From assembly GCA_012934845.2 (NCBI GenBank), contig WNNJ02002327.1:62001-126000 (forward strand): DNA of 64,000 nt, given 5' to 3'. The DNA comes from Pomphorhynchus laevis (lineage: Eukaryota; Acanthocephala; Palaeacanthocephala; Echinorhynchida; Pomphorhynchidae). The position numbers and the translations under genes were made by a program. This document shows, one piece after another, positions 9,601 to 19,035 of this stretch. Numbering within the stretch: the stretch's first letter is position 1; the number at the start of each line of letters is the position of its first letter. The notes beneath the pieces were generated by a model. It saw only the letters and a program-made list of their open reading frames with translations. It did no database searches and was not told the DNA's origin.

Positions 9601-9851
9601 AATCAAGGCTGCGATGGTATGGACATGTAATGAGGGCAGACGTGAACACATTAGCGCAGGCACCATTTCAAATCGAGGTCGACGGAAAGAGACCAATAGG
9701 AAGACCACAAAAAAGATGGATGGATACCCTTCTTAAGGACATAAAAATGGTCGGACTCACGCCCAAAGACGCAGCAAAGAAGGCATTTTGGCTTCAACGA
9801 TCGTGGCAAGCGGACCCCGTCATACGGGATAAACGCTAAGAAGAAGAAGAA
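6669..9851 (+). mobile_element. Full-length RTE-clade LINE
   Basis: This 3,183-bp element has a short GC-richer 5' leader, one ORF (6,804-9,839) and practically no 3' UTR. The stop codon is followed by only 12 bp of aag repeats before the target duplication. RTE elements are typically 3.2-3.4 kb, with very short 3' UTRs ending in short tandem repeats, so this looks complete. Its base composition is much closer to 50 percent GC than the AT-rich flanks. That fits a recent arrival, and RTE elements are known for horizontal transfer, but transfer is only inference here. Confidence 0.93.
6804..9839 (+). CDS. RTE polyprotein: AP endonuclease plus reverse transcriptase
   Basis: About 1,011 residues from the ATG at 6,804. 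An AP-like endonuclease fills residues 68-305: ATLNVGTL, the catalytic glutamate in AIQETKW, YAPQTG, GDMNAH, SQIDFVLV and the terminal histidine in TQHKPLI. A Lys/Arg-rich linker follows, then reverse transcriptase from about residue 540. Its fingers and palm motifs are NYRPI, LDLEKAFDRVPHK near 666, GVHQGSALSP near 723, YADDV near 755 and FKYLGSVI. The C-terminal tail has RWYGHVMR and a GRPxxRW box, as in RTE proteins often mislabelled craniofacial development protein 2. All catalytic residues I can check are present and there is no internal stop. The start is uncertain because the frame is also open upstream into the MULE transposase. Confidence 0.93.
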   Translation: MIKFNQNDPANTKASSVDDAFRRCHPACSKNSRGCAIRQDPVCSANKRGFTTEGRRRDASDLAQSYVRVATLNVGTLTGKSREIAADLKRRKIDILAIQETKWKGGKAKEIGDGYKLYYMGTETARNGVAIVVAERLRDQVCEVTRYTGRLMKIKLALCETTVHYFSVYAPQTGCTDKEKLDFWEMLDEKMAEVPEEDYVIIAGDMNAHVGQTDESECHGGYGIGEKNAEGEQLLEFATTHNLTITNTNFTKRPSHLYTYYHGTGSQIRKSQIDFVLVRRKHKKTVLDTKVIPSETTATQHKPLICDLKIEVPRKPRPEQTKTSRIKWWKLREEDTVGTKAKLARIRLPSIHGVQDTWTALRCTIHQAAKHILGSTKPCKKYIDKETWFWTEEVKDAVKAKKNSYKALRIAQTQENKDEYHRAKKKARKQVAIARSNHLDNLYQKLDTREGEKGVYRLARSRRKKAADIEKFHGISNEQGKLIIHPQDVLERWRRYFKAIFTEEFEHPPIPEGTPNHTQVDPLNGAEVREAMMKMKPGKANGPDDLAVDFWRINPDEWTPWLTNFLQKIVDAKEVPEDWSRSITIPIWKQKGSPADCENYRPIRLLSHTMKIFERVLDKRIRDSVKLSVNQAGFVRNCGAIDAIHSARLLLEKHREKKQPLHVAFLDLEKAFDRVPHKLIWYALRRRKVPEELIEWVKMLYKGTTSNVLTAAGKSREFPISVGVHQGSALSPLLFIIVMDVITKDLLRQAPWTILYADDVMLVSKDKHDLEQQVQQWHDRLAQFGLKLNTAKTEYMTTNQNEDVSISVNGVLLPKTTAFKYLGSVISSTGGVAKDVTTRINASWTKWRAATGVLCDKRMPDKLKSKFYRSVIRPVAMYGAECWAMTAEAERKLGCMETKMLRWIAGKTRLDHVRNEDIRKRFGVAPIADKLRESRLRWYGHVMRADVNTLAQAPFQIEVDGKRPIGRPQKRWMDTLLKDIKMVGLTPKDAAKKAFWLQRSWQADPVIRDKR

Positions 9852-9867
9852 GTGCAGAATAAGGAAT
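9852..9867. repeat. 16-bp target-site duplication of the RTE LINE (right copy)
   Basis: A perfect repeat of 6,653-6,668, directly after the aag-repeat tail of the LINE. Confidence 0.95.
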
Positions 9868-10611
9868 ATGTTTTTGCCGATGATGTTTTGTTTCATGAAA
9901 CATAAAAATGAGACGTCTTACAATTCTATTTTCGAATGGTTAATGTCGAAAAATCCAAATGTGGGATCTAATGCTAAATCTATAATTCTCGATTTTGAGC
10001 AATCTAGTTATAAATCGATCAAAAATAATTTTAAAAATTCCCAACTATACGGTTGTTGCTTTCATTTGGGGCAAATTATTTGGCCAAAAGTCCAGAATCT
10101 GAAATTCGCATCAGAACTTATTAATAATGCACCAATTAAACTTCAAGTCAAGATGATTTTGGCATTAAGCTTTGTATCTTTAGAAGATGTTTCACTGTAT
10201 GCTGACGAATTAAGACTATATATTGTGGAACAAAAATCTTTAGATGTTTTGAATCTTTACGAATGGTTTGTACGTCAATACATAAACAATGAAACTGGCA
10301 ACAATCATATTTCTTTTTGGAATGTAAAACTCCGCACGGAAAACGGTATTCCGAGGACAACGAATTCGCTCGAGGGTTACCACAGACATCTCAATACATT
10401 AATAAACATAAAACAGACTTCAATAATTCCCATTTTGAACGAGTTGAAGAATGAACAAACGATTACTGAGAATAAATTATTTTTGTCCTTATACAAAGAT
10501 CCCGTCCCAAGAATTGATACCGTAAAGGACCTGCTCTTAAAATATAATGCACTGCCCCCAGTAGATTATTTAAAATATATTGCTTTAAATTTTAATTGGA
10601 AGCTAGATTAA
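9868..10611 (+). CDS. MULE-A transposase, C-terminal part
   Basis: The transposase resumes in the frame it had at 6,668. The second catalytic aspartate is in IILDFEQ (about residue 247 of the joined numbering). The CCFHLGQ box typical of MULE transposases follows at once. The catalytic glutamate is in TTNSLEGYHRH (about 374), and the protein ends in LNFNWKLD. With the N-terminal part this completes a DDE triad. An ATG sits at the first codon after the duplication, but it is the transposase's own internal methionine. The frame is still open, so the LINE insertion is recent relative to decay. Confidence 0.87.
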   Translation: MFLPMMFCFMKHKNETSYNSIFEWLMSKNPNVGSNAKSIILDFEQSSYKSIKNNFKNSQLYGCCFHLGQIIWPKVQNLKFASELINNAPIKLQVKMILALSFVSLEDVSLYADELRLYIVEQKSLDVLNLYEWFVRQYINNETGNNHISFWNVKLRTENGIPRTTNSLEGYHRHLNTLINIKQTSIIPILNELKNEQTITENKLFLSLYKDPVPRIDTVKDLLLKYNALPPVDYLKYIALNFNWKLD

Positions 10612-10652
10612 ATAAAAAAAAATTTCTATTTTTTAATTAAATTTTGGTTTGT

Positions 10653-10730
10653 CTCGGTGAAAAACGTCCATTTTTCACCGTAGGTGAAAAACACACCCTT
10701 TTTCACCGTAGGTGAAAAGTGCACACAATC
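10653..10730. repeat. MULE-A right terminal inverted repeat
   Basis: The reverse complement begins gattgtgtgcacttttcac and matches the left terminus through the cacctacggtgaaaaa core and the ggacgtttttcaccga word. The outermost few bases differ from the left end. Confidence 0.85.
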
Positions 10731-11038
10731 CATCTAAATAGCTTGATTGATAGTAAACAGAGTTCTATAATTCCAATTCTAAATGAACTAAAAAATGAAC
10801 AGTTAATCGTGGATAACAAGATTTTACTACTTCTTCATGAAGATATAAAAATACCCGAAGATCCCGTGAAATCCCTTTTGGCTTCCTACAAGTTGCTTCC
10901 AAGTATAGATTATCTCAAGCATATTGCTCTGAATTTTCATTGGAAACTTGACTAATAAAAATTTTATTTATTTTTTTACCCCTGTTTTTCATATGTGAAA
11001 AAAGAACCATTTTTCACATAATGTGAAAAATGGTCCTA
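10731..11038 (+). mobile_element. MULE-B, right remnant: transposase C-terminus and right terminal repeat
   Basis: After the right copy of the 9-bp duplication (10,731-10,739) the MULE-B transposase continues to the stop at 10,955. The words IIPILNELKNEQ, YLKHIALNF and HWKLD match the end of the MULE-A protein (IIPILNELKNEQ, YLKYIALNF, NWKLD). From 10,977 to 11,038 lies a composite repeat (ttttcatatgtgaaaaa, tttttcacataatgtgaaa, ggtcctaacggcc). It copies the architecture of the MULE-A terminus with different core letters and is the right end of MULE-B. The two elements are related but clearly diverged subfamilies. Confidence 0.82.
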
Positions 11039-11872
11039 ACGGCCGAAACAGAATCCTGTTTAATTCGGTTAAAACCTTCGATAATAATTTAAAGGTTTCC
11101 TTCGGTAATTCGGACATTCTTACTGATTATGCATCTTATTTTGATCTCAAATTAAAAGACTCTGGAAAGATTTCTATTAAGCCTATTCATGCTACACTAA
11201 AAATTACAAACTTCTCCACTCATTTGGTTGAGGAAGATGTAGCCTCCCTCAAAGCGCTATTTAAGCTATCCTCTCTGAATAGAGTAGTTAATAAAGCTGG
11301 TGTGGAAGTCACTGTGGCATTTGCCACTGCTGATTCCTCTCAAGCAGATATACTGGAGCGCTCCTGTACGAACCCATTCCTAGGGTTTAACCTGAAATTC
11401 GTTAAGATTGATGAGGATGGTTTTTCATATCCTCACTAACATTTGTCACCAGTGGGGGCACTGGGAGTCGTCTTGCAGTCTACCTAGGATTTGCGGTCTC
11501 TGTTCTTCTGGGAACTGCTCTTCCCCTACCACTGGAGTTAAATGTGATGCTTCCCTTTGCTGCTGTAATTGTGGAGATGGTCATCCCTCCTGGTCCAGGA
11601 GATGTCCTATTTTTAAAAAGTATTCTAACATATTCTCAAAACAGCGTCCCGCGGCTGATCACCGTGTTACTTATTCTTTACCGTCGGAACAGAAGATGAC
11701 TGACATTGATATTTTGAAACTTATGGATGTTAAAATTCGGGCCTCCAGTAATCGTCTGGAAGCCTTGATTTACAACTTATGCGACTTCCTATGCTGCCCG
11801 CAGCCTGTGACTCTAGATGTTCAGATGCCTGTTTCAAACAAGCGTCATGGTTTGGAAACAGTGCCCCTCTAA
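11038..11872 (+). pseudogene. LINE-J copy 1, ORF1 (nucleic-acid-binding protein), frameshifted
   Basis: ORF1 of an APE-type LINE. The N-terminal half (NRILFNSVKTF, PIHATLKITNFS, VEEDVASLKALF) matches a second copy at 19,900-20,170. A CCHC zinc knuckle follows (CNICHQWGHWESSC pattern, CX2CX4HX4C), then further cysteine knuckles ending CNCGDGHPSWSRRC. A frameshift near 11,433 separates the two halves, apparently loss of two bases just before the first knuckle. Zinc-knuckle ORF1 proteins of this layout are known in the Jockey, I and R1 groups and bind element RNA. Confidence 0.75.
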
Positions 11873-12059
11873 AGATTATAGACCTTAAGAAAAAGAAGGC
11901 AAGGGGCTCTTCTCAGCCTGTAATCTCCCTTGAAAATGATGATGCTGCTTGCGGGGTAGTGCCGGTCGTGGACCTGGCTAGTGGTAAAGGGGGTTACCCT
12001 TTTATCACTAGTCATGTTTAGGGACCGATATTCCCGTATAACTGAGCCAACTCTATGTC

Positions 12060-12660
12060 AAGTATCGGTGAACCATTTTCACTGAACATTGTTCAGTGGA
12101 ATTCGGGAGGAGCTTCGGCCCTTTGACTTCTCTCAGGCCGAGATGCAGATGTTATAGTCCTTCAGGGAACGCAGCCTATCCGTCTCCCCAGGACATTACT
12201 CGATTCATCCCTAAGCACATTTGTTCCCACTATACTCCGTACATAACCCCGCCTAATTCCTCTTCATCTCAAGCACTCTTGACCCTAGCTAAATGCTCTT
12301 TAAGATCCTCTGCTTTTAAATTATTCTTGTCCAGCCCTTTCTTGTTTAGTAGTTTCTCTCTGAGAGAACGGTAAACATTTCAGTCTTGCCAACGTCTACA
12401 TTCGTCCAGGGGAGATTCACAAGAATCGTGACCTCCTGGATCGGATCATTGATAGCGGCTATGACATGGTATAGGTGATTTCAACGACAGAACTGGTCGT
12501 TGGATTAATGCAGCACTCCGCAGAGCTAGGAACCGGTACTTCATTCATAAACCACCATCCCCTACCTTTCATTGCTCTACAACAAACTCACCCCTCAACC
12601 TTCTACTGATTCATGAGAGGTGGTAGTTAAAACCCTTCTGTACTAAACAGTCGCGTCAAC
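12060..12660 (+). pseudogene. LINE-J copy 1, endonuclease remnants
   Basis: The start of ORF2 is visible as FSLNIVQWNSGG, a typical LINE endonuclease opening, followed by RDADVIVLQGTQP. Further on, in another frame, come VIGDFN (catalytic GDFN box) and RTGRWINAALRRARN. Several stops and frameshifts interrupt it, and the distal endonuclease is poorly preserved. Confidence 0.6.
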
Positions 12661-12909
12661 ATTTGTCCATCTCTCATAACCTAATTCGTTGGCGGATAGA
12701 AGAGGACATGCTGCTTCGGAGGAGATTCCACTCTGATCCAATCAGAGTGAGGGTCGTTCAGGCAGCTGTCCGGAGCTTCCCTCGAATTGGGAAAGGGAGT
12801 TTAACGGAATTCAATTCCTACCTCTCTCGCAAGCTACCGGGATTTTATCGACTACCTATAAGGGTCGCCATTTCAATAATACTCCAACAAAGCTCAAGAC
12901 CCTTGCAAT

Positions 12910-14510
12910 ATGCTCCATCTTCCCAATCTCTCTTCTTCTGCACGTCAATCTCTCTCGAAAGAATACTGGATCACTAGATATAGGTTCCAGCTGGTTAAGG
13001 ATAGGGCAAGCATTGCTTCCCTAAATCTGTCCCGGTCTTCCTTCTGGAAGATATTCAAAAAAGAGAGATATGTTTGTTGGAGGGAGAGTGCATCTGGGTG
13101 GATTGGTAGCATCGGTCTTGCTAATGTTTTGGAGGAGTCACTTGCCCTACATAATTATGGAGCCACGCAATCATCGCAACCAATCCCGCCTTGGGGGGAG
13201 GACTTCAGGAGTAGGGATATCTCTGTTCCAGAGATCCTGAATGCATGGGGTCCTCTTCCGGGCACCTCCAAGTCCACCGCTTCACTCTCTTCTCGGGTCT
13301 GTCAGCTTTTGACATCAATTCTAAGGAGAGAAGTGGCCGTCACTATGCTTTTAGCATCGCCCTCTGATGTAGCCGGAATCAATATTAGCAAGAGAATTTT
13401 TATCCCTAAGAGAAATCCGGTTTGCTCTCCAAAAGGCCTGCAGCCCATCTCAATTCAAAATTCGCTCGTTTCGATCTACGAAAAAGCGCTTGCGCGTAGA
13501 ATCCGCGTCCATCTGAGTAGGCATAATTTAAGCCCACCTGGTTTCTATGGGTTCGTCAGAGGGCGCTCGGTCCATTCAGCAGTTGGTGAGGTGCAGCAGT
13601 TTTGTCAAGAGAATAGCAATCAACTCGTTGTGGCTGCTTTCCTTGATTTCTCTGCCGCATTTGACCGTATCTCTATTTCCTTTGTGATCTTTTCTCTCAG
13701 GTCCATCGGGTTGCCTCCGAGAATTGTTAACAGGGTGGAGATACTGCTGTACACCAAGCGATTCTTCTATGAAGACGACCCTGATGCACGTCAGTTCTAC
13801 CCTATTACAGGAGTGCCTCAAGGTTCACCACTTTCTCCCATCTTGTATCTTGCTGCCTCCATTCAACTGTTCAAAATATTTAAACGCGAAAAACGTCGAG
13901 TGGTATACGCTGATGATACCACAGCTTTGTTTTCTGGACGCAGGTGTAAAGACGTAGTCTCTGACATCTGCCAGTTCTTTTTGAGATTAAAAGACCAGCT
14001 TCTTAAGTCCAACCTTATTTAAAATCCTCGAAATCGCAGGTGGTTGTTTTTCATGGTGCCCCTGCGACGAAGAAAAAGCTTAAAAGATTAGCACTCTCTG
14101 CTCTATCCTACTTACTGCTCAACGAACCAATCCCTGTCTTTTCTAGTCAAGTAAGATACCTGGGATCTTCAGTGACCGTAAACTGGTCAGCTAAGGCTGA
14201 CCTAGATAGACTTAAACGTATCCTGAAGAGAGCTAGATGGGCCCTGAAACGTGCTCAGCAACTGTCATTAAGGGAGAAATCCCAGGTACGTCTCTGGGGT
14301 ACCTGGGCTATCTCGGGTTTAGTCTTCATTTTGAGAGGACGTCCTTCAGAGCAAAGGCTAAGGTTCTTGAAACTGCTCGTGTCCTTCTTACCTGGCATCG
14401 TCCGCCGCGATTGGATCCTTCGGGAGGTGGCAGACCCCGGGTGGTTCAGTCGTAAGGCGGCGAGTTGGATTGGTTGGAGGGCTCTGATTCCTTCGGACAT
14501 CAGCTTGTAG
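12910..14510 (+). pseudogene. LINE-J copy 1, reverse transcriptase
   Basis: An open stretch of 370 codons (12,910-14,022) carries the RT core: IFIPKRNP, PISIQNSLVSIYEK, FVRGRSVHSA, catalytic aspartate in AAFLDFSAAFDRIS, GVPQGSPLSP and VYADDTTALF. A short break near 14,022-14,040 is followed by the thumb and C-terminal part in another frame (VVFHGAPATKKK, VRYLGSSV, LKRILKRARWALKRAQ). All three catalytic aspartates are still present. One indel therefore separates the two halves of an otherwise open domain. Confidence 0.8.
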
Positions 14511-14799
14511 GAGGTTTTGGAAGACTACAGATGAACAATTATGGTTCTGCTGTGTATCGAACGTTGTCTAAGTACTGGCTGATGCGTTGTGTTCTGTTCT
14601 GTTGCCTTGTGTTATCTTTCTATTAAGAAAATATTTATTTATTTGATAACAGCAGAAAAGAGAGCTGTTATGACAACATTCAAGTATGCGAAATTGCTGG
14701 ATCAAACCTATTTTGCTGATATCTGTGTTAAAATAATATTCACTTCGGATATTTGTTGGCATGTCAAAATTCAAATAATATAAAGGAATGTCAGACACA

Positions 14800-15290
14800 A
14801 ATGGCCGTGTTTGGCTCTCCTATTCTGCAAACTTAATTAAAAGTGCAAATGTTTATAGATATGAGAATGTTAGCGAGGACAATATAGACGATGTCAGGAA
14901 GATATGAATCTTCTATAATACAATGCTTTAACCAATGCATCGATACAAGCCCAAGTAGATTCAGACTTAGTTACAGTGCATAACACATTATTTCTTATGT
15001 TTTCATATGAAGATAAAGAAATCGCTAATAGTATTAGGGTTGTTGGGGCTTTTGGGTTAGGAAAACATAAAAGTCATGAAATATCAAGTGGTCGTATTCA
15101 AAAAGTAGTTTATTCTGACAGCAAAACTGCTTCTGAAATTATATGACTTTCTAAAGGACATGCTTTTAATGATATTACGATAAGGCGCGATTTAAGTTCT
15201 GAACATAGAAACCTAATGCGATCAAATATCAAACTAGATAATGTAAAGTGCCACGATCAAGTCGAAAATCCTGCGGGTTAGAATTTTCGG
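14800..15290 (+). pseudogene. LINE-C ORF1 remnant
   Basis: The words IRVVGAFGLGKHKSHEISS, KVVYSDSKTASEII and ITIRRDLSSEHRNLMR are readable. They resemble the distal half of CR1-group ORF1 proteins, where a conserved v-sdlt-eeR-type block follows an RRM-like fold. Stops interrupt it. Confidence 0.45.
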
Positions 15291-15412
15291 ATAGCGAGGA
15301 AACGTGTTGCCTTGAAATGGAGTCAGATTTTTGGTTGAAGCCAAATGCAGCTTGCCAAAATTCGATAAAAAACGTGTCCTCAGTCATACCTTTGGAATCA
15401 GAATAATCTAAA

Positions 15413-16174
15413 TTGAGAGTTAGGAGTTTTCGGTATCCTAAAATATTTTACACTAATGCAAGAGATCTTCGAAATAAGTTTTCTTATTTCGAATGTCAGG
15501 CAGAAATACATAAAATTGATATCATCTTGATTACGAAAACGTGGTTTGACGAAGATTGTTGGGGGTGTTACACTATTTCTCACTTTGACTTATTCACATG
15601 TAATGATTTGACTTTGGGAGGTGGTGTAGCAGTATACATCCGTACGTCGTGTTCTCTAATAGTTGCAACAGTTAAGAGCATTGTGGAAACTATTGAATGT
15701 CTATCACTACAAGTAAGCAAGTGTTCAGCAACAAGAAGTTTTGATCTCGTCGTTGCAGTATGTTATCGCCCTCCAAGTGGTAAACATGATGTTGCACTTG
15801 ATATTTTAGAGCATTCTATAAAGGAAATTCTTATATTAAATAAAAATCTTTTACTAGCAGGTGATTTAAATTGCTTGAATTTTGATCACGCTGCCGCTTC
15901 ATTCGGATTGAATCAGGTCGTCCACTTTACAGCGAGAAAAGGAACTTATCTTGATAAAATTTACTGTAATGTGGATTCAATATATAGTAAAGTAGAGCGT
16001 ATTGCCCCATTATATACATCCGACCACTCCTCTATACTAATAACTCCTCGTAACCACACTAAGCGCAAACTTACAACTAAGCGGGTGTTATATGACAAAC
16101 GTGAACATTATATTCTTAATTTAAAAACTGACGTTTCCAGTGCGTTACAAGTGATGATTACTCATAACTCTTAA
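15413..16174 (+). pseudogene. LINE-C AP-like endonuclease
   Basis: An open frame of 253 codons covers most of the endonuclease: YTNARDLRNKF, LITKTWFDE (Thr-Lys in place of the usual SETWL glutamate context), GGGVAVYIR, AVCYRPPSG, LLLAGDLNC and YTSDHSSILI with its SDH box. The change at LITKTW replaces the catalytic glutamate of the family, so this copy is probably inactive. Its frame ends before the reverse transcriptase, which lies downstream in other frames. Confidence 0.75.
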
Positions 16175-16542
16175 ACAATGGATAATTTAATTAGTTGTGT
16201 ATCGAGTTCTTTCGATTCTTGTATTCCGCGTAAATTTTTGTCGATTTATAATCGGGATTATAAATGGATGACTCTTCTAATAAAAGAGATCAATTTCAAA
16301 AGAAATCAAGCGCATAAAATAGGAAACTTAAAGAAAAACAATTAACGGATAAACTTTCCAGTCTCATAAATATTTCCAAGAAGTCATTTGTTCTGGAACT
16401 GCTAGGTACAGGGAATTCGTCAGACTTTTGGAAAGGTATTTCACGACTAAAGCCTAGTGGATGTAAATCAGATTTTGCTAACCTTAATCAATATGATTTA
16501 GTATTTGCCTTAAATGAAATAAATGAGGAAATCACGCCAGTA

Positions 16543-17993
16543 TTGGATAAAACTAGGATTACGAATGAAACTATACGTTATGAATCATTGGATGTTGTCG
16601 TTTCCGCATCAGAAATAAGTTCGGAATTAACTCGCTTGAGTTCAAAAAAAGCATGTGGCCCAGGACTGCACGCTTGGATACTCCGGTATTTGGAAGATGT
16701 ATTGTCTGAACCTTTAGCACATTTATTTTCGGAAATATTTCGATCGGGAAATGTTCCTGATTGTTTGAAGATGTCTAAGGTTGTGTTAGTTCTGAAATGA
16801 GGTCAATCAATATCTAAAATGGCATATCGTCCGAAATCGTTGCTTCCGGTCATCGCTAAAATACTAGAAATATGTTTTCGTCGACGAATTTATCACAAAT
16901 ATAGTAACTATTTAGACAACAATCAATTTGCGTTTCGACCCGCAGGATCGACAAACAATGCTCTATTGTCAATCCATCATGTTTTGGTAGATACTCTAGA
17001 CTCTCGCATCTTTCCTGTAGTACAGCTTTTACAGGTTGACATTTCGAAAGCCTTTGATAACGTATCTCATGCGAAACTATTAAGAAAGTTCAAAAACGCA
17101 GGATTCTCTGATTGGCATATTAATTTTTTGAACTCCTATTCAGATAATCGATTTCAATTTATATCTCAACTAGGATCAAATTCAGAACCGCGTTGTATAT
17201 TTAAAGGTGTCCACAAGGAAGTCTAATTGCACCACTTATATTTGGAATTTACATGAAAGATTACTGTGTCAGTTGTTCCTCGTCAAAATGTTTTAAATAT
17301 GCAGACGATCTTACTATAATAACCCGCGGGGACAACTATATACAAACTAACATTATAATTGAACAGGAATTAAGTAATCTTAAAGAATGTTGCTCGTGTA
17401 ACGATCTTAGTATAAATGTAACGAACTCAAAAATTATTCAGTTTGCGTTTAAACGACCTCATTCTAATTCAATATTGTTAAACTTTGGTCTAGAGAGAGT
17501 CAGTTACTTAAAGATTTTTGGCTTGATATTTGACTCGAACTTGTCTTGGAAGAGGCATGTTGAAGATACCGCATCTAAATGTGCTAGGCGTCTATACTTT
17601 TTAAAAGTATTAAAGCAAAATGGTGTATTTGGCTACCAGCTAGAGCTTGTTTACAATGCAACCACACGTTCAATTCTACTATATGCATATCCTACACTTT
17701 GAGACATGACATCTTTTGAAATTAAAAAGCCTATTCGCATTCATAATCGAGGGCACCAAATATGTGGCAAGAATATAGAACCATTTGAAGTTTCAATGAG
17801 CAGAATTTTAAAAAAGAAATCGCGTGCATCCATTGTAGAATTTTTTTTGACAATTTCATCATCACAATATTTAGGGATGGAAAAGCGATACGATCTACGA
17901 AAGTCAAATAACGTAGTAAAGCTTGCTCATACAGAAAAGCTAAAGCGCAACTTCTTACTTACAGCATTACTACTCAGAAAGTCTGCTATTTAA
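16543..17993 (+). pseudogene. LINE-C reverse transcriptase
   Basis: The domain is spread over three frames. Signs in order: LTRLSSKKACGPGLH (RT motif 0), AYRPKSLLPVIAKILE, NQFAFRPAGST, LLQVDISKAFDNVSH, a GVHKEV/PQGS region broken by a frameshift near 17,225, FKYADDLTIIT with the catalytic YADD, and the thumb words YLKIFGLIFDSNLSW. The last part (17,706-17,993) keeps the basic C-terminal region. The word order and tail match CR1/Jockey-type LINEs. Confidence 0.75.
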
Positions 17994-18189
17994 CTGTTAT
18001 TGTGTAATTTTAAGATATTTTGAGAATATTATATGTAATTTTTATTTTCCTACTTGTATATATTTTTTTAATGCCTTCTAATTTTGTCTATCGAATGAAC
18101 AAAAATACATGTTCATTTTGTAAAAATAAAGGATTATTGATTAATTGATATTAAAAACTGACTAGATTAAAAAATGAAAACAGGCATTA

Positions 18190-18750
18190 GTTGGGTTAGA
18201 AATCTAGTTCTTAAGAGCTTGTCAAAAAAGAAGAATAAAAAGGCGTGATTATCAGTAAAGATTTGTCCAAGTGTTCAAAATACGATACTAACAATCAAGT
18301 TGATCTTGTGAGAATGAATTACAATATTCAATTAAATGATAAAAATCCCAAAACCATTAGATTTAGAATTTGAATATTCAGCCTTTACTGAAATTTATGA
18401 GTTTGATGCTAAACATGCTAATGTGGATGAACATAAACTTTATTAGAAGTAGAATGATATAATAAGAGGCAATGGAAGTTTAGAAAAGAGACTCCAAAGA
18501 GCGCCTAACATACAAATTTCATCAACACCATACAACAGAATAAATACAGCTATCAAAATCTTTTCATCAAACAATCTACACGATATAATTTGAAGTAGCA
18601 AAAGAGTTATCTCTATCATTGCAAATGTAATGTTTAATGATGAGCCCAAAATCAAAGTGTTTCTTGAATCATCTTCTAGATTTGTCCCTATACTAGATTG
18701 TTCGATGAACAGGATACTTGATTTGTGTTCTCATTCAATTAGTCATGAAT
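18190..18750 (+). pseudogene. Decayed ORF-like stretch of unknown family (unit 1)
   Basis: Frames with short readable pieces include FEYSAFTEIYEFDAKHANVD and IIRGNGSLEKRLQRAPN, separated by stops. The same stretch recurs at 35,984-36,560 and 46,667-47,240. I do not recognise the family. It may be the relic of a transposon gene, or AT-rich noncoding DNA that happens to be open in places. Confidence 0.35.
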
Positions 18751-19035
18751 TTATAATTCATAAATAAACTTGCTTAAGACAAAAAAAAACAATAACTGAG
18801 CAACGATGAATGCAATTTATGTCTACATGAACAGAAAGCCCTGCATATAAATTAGTGAAACTTAAAGATCATAAAGGACAAAGCGAGCAGATTTGAAAAA
18901 TAAACAAAATACACACGACGCAATTGTAAAACGATGTTCATCTCATGATGCTAGTGGTGAGAAGGATTTCTCTTGATGCAGTGATGGATTGACACTTTAG
19001 GGACAATGGATTTACAGTCATATTGATATTTTAAA

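Larger units (their letters stand above)
5864..10730 (+). mobile_element. MULE-A: FLYWCH/MULE DNA transposon carrying a nested RTE LINE
   Basis: This cut-and-paste transposon is bounded by terminal inverted repeats and a perfect 9-bp target duplication. It measures 4,867 bp, but only about 1.67 kb once the RTE insertion (6,669-9,867 with one duplication copy) is removed. Outside the LINE it encodes one transposase split into 6,054-6,668 and 9,868-10,611. The reading frame on both sides of the LINE is the same and has no stop. It lies inside a second, related MULE transposase gene, so MULE-A arrived after MULE-B. Confidence 0.88.
11039..14580 (+). mobile_element. LINE-J copy 1: decayed Jockey/I-like LINE
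   Basis: In order: ORF1 (11,038-11,872), AP-endonuclease remnants (about 12,060-12,650), then reverse transcriptase (12,910-14,510). The element starts directly after the MULE-B terminus, and its 3' end is near 14,580. It is broken by several frameshifts. Related copies at 19.6-20.8/32.2-33.2 kb, 34.1-35.1 kb and their duplicates show a family of at least two subfamilies in this window. Confidence 0.78.
14581..18147 (+). mobile_element. LINE-C: decayed CR1-like LINE
   Basis: This LINE follows LINE-J in the same orientation. It shows ORF1 remnants (about 14,800-15,290), endonuclease (15,413-16,174) and reverse transcriptase (16,543-17,993). A T-rich 3' UTR contains aataaagg and ends in attgatta-type short repeats near 18,147, as in CR1-group elements. 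Several frameshifts and stops interrupt ORF2. Confidence 0.75.

Noticed and set aside
14589-14783. 64-aa ORF between LINE-J and LINE-C
   Set aside because: Short frame at the junction of two decayed LINEs with a conflicting open frame on the opposite strand; no support.
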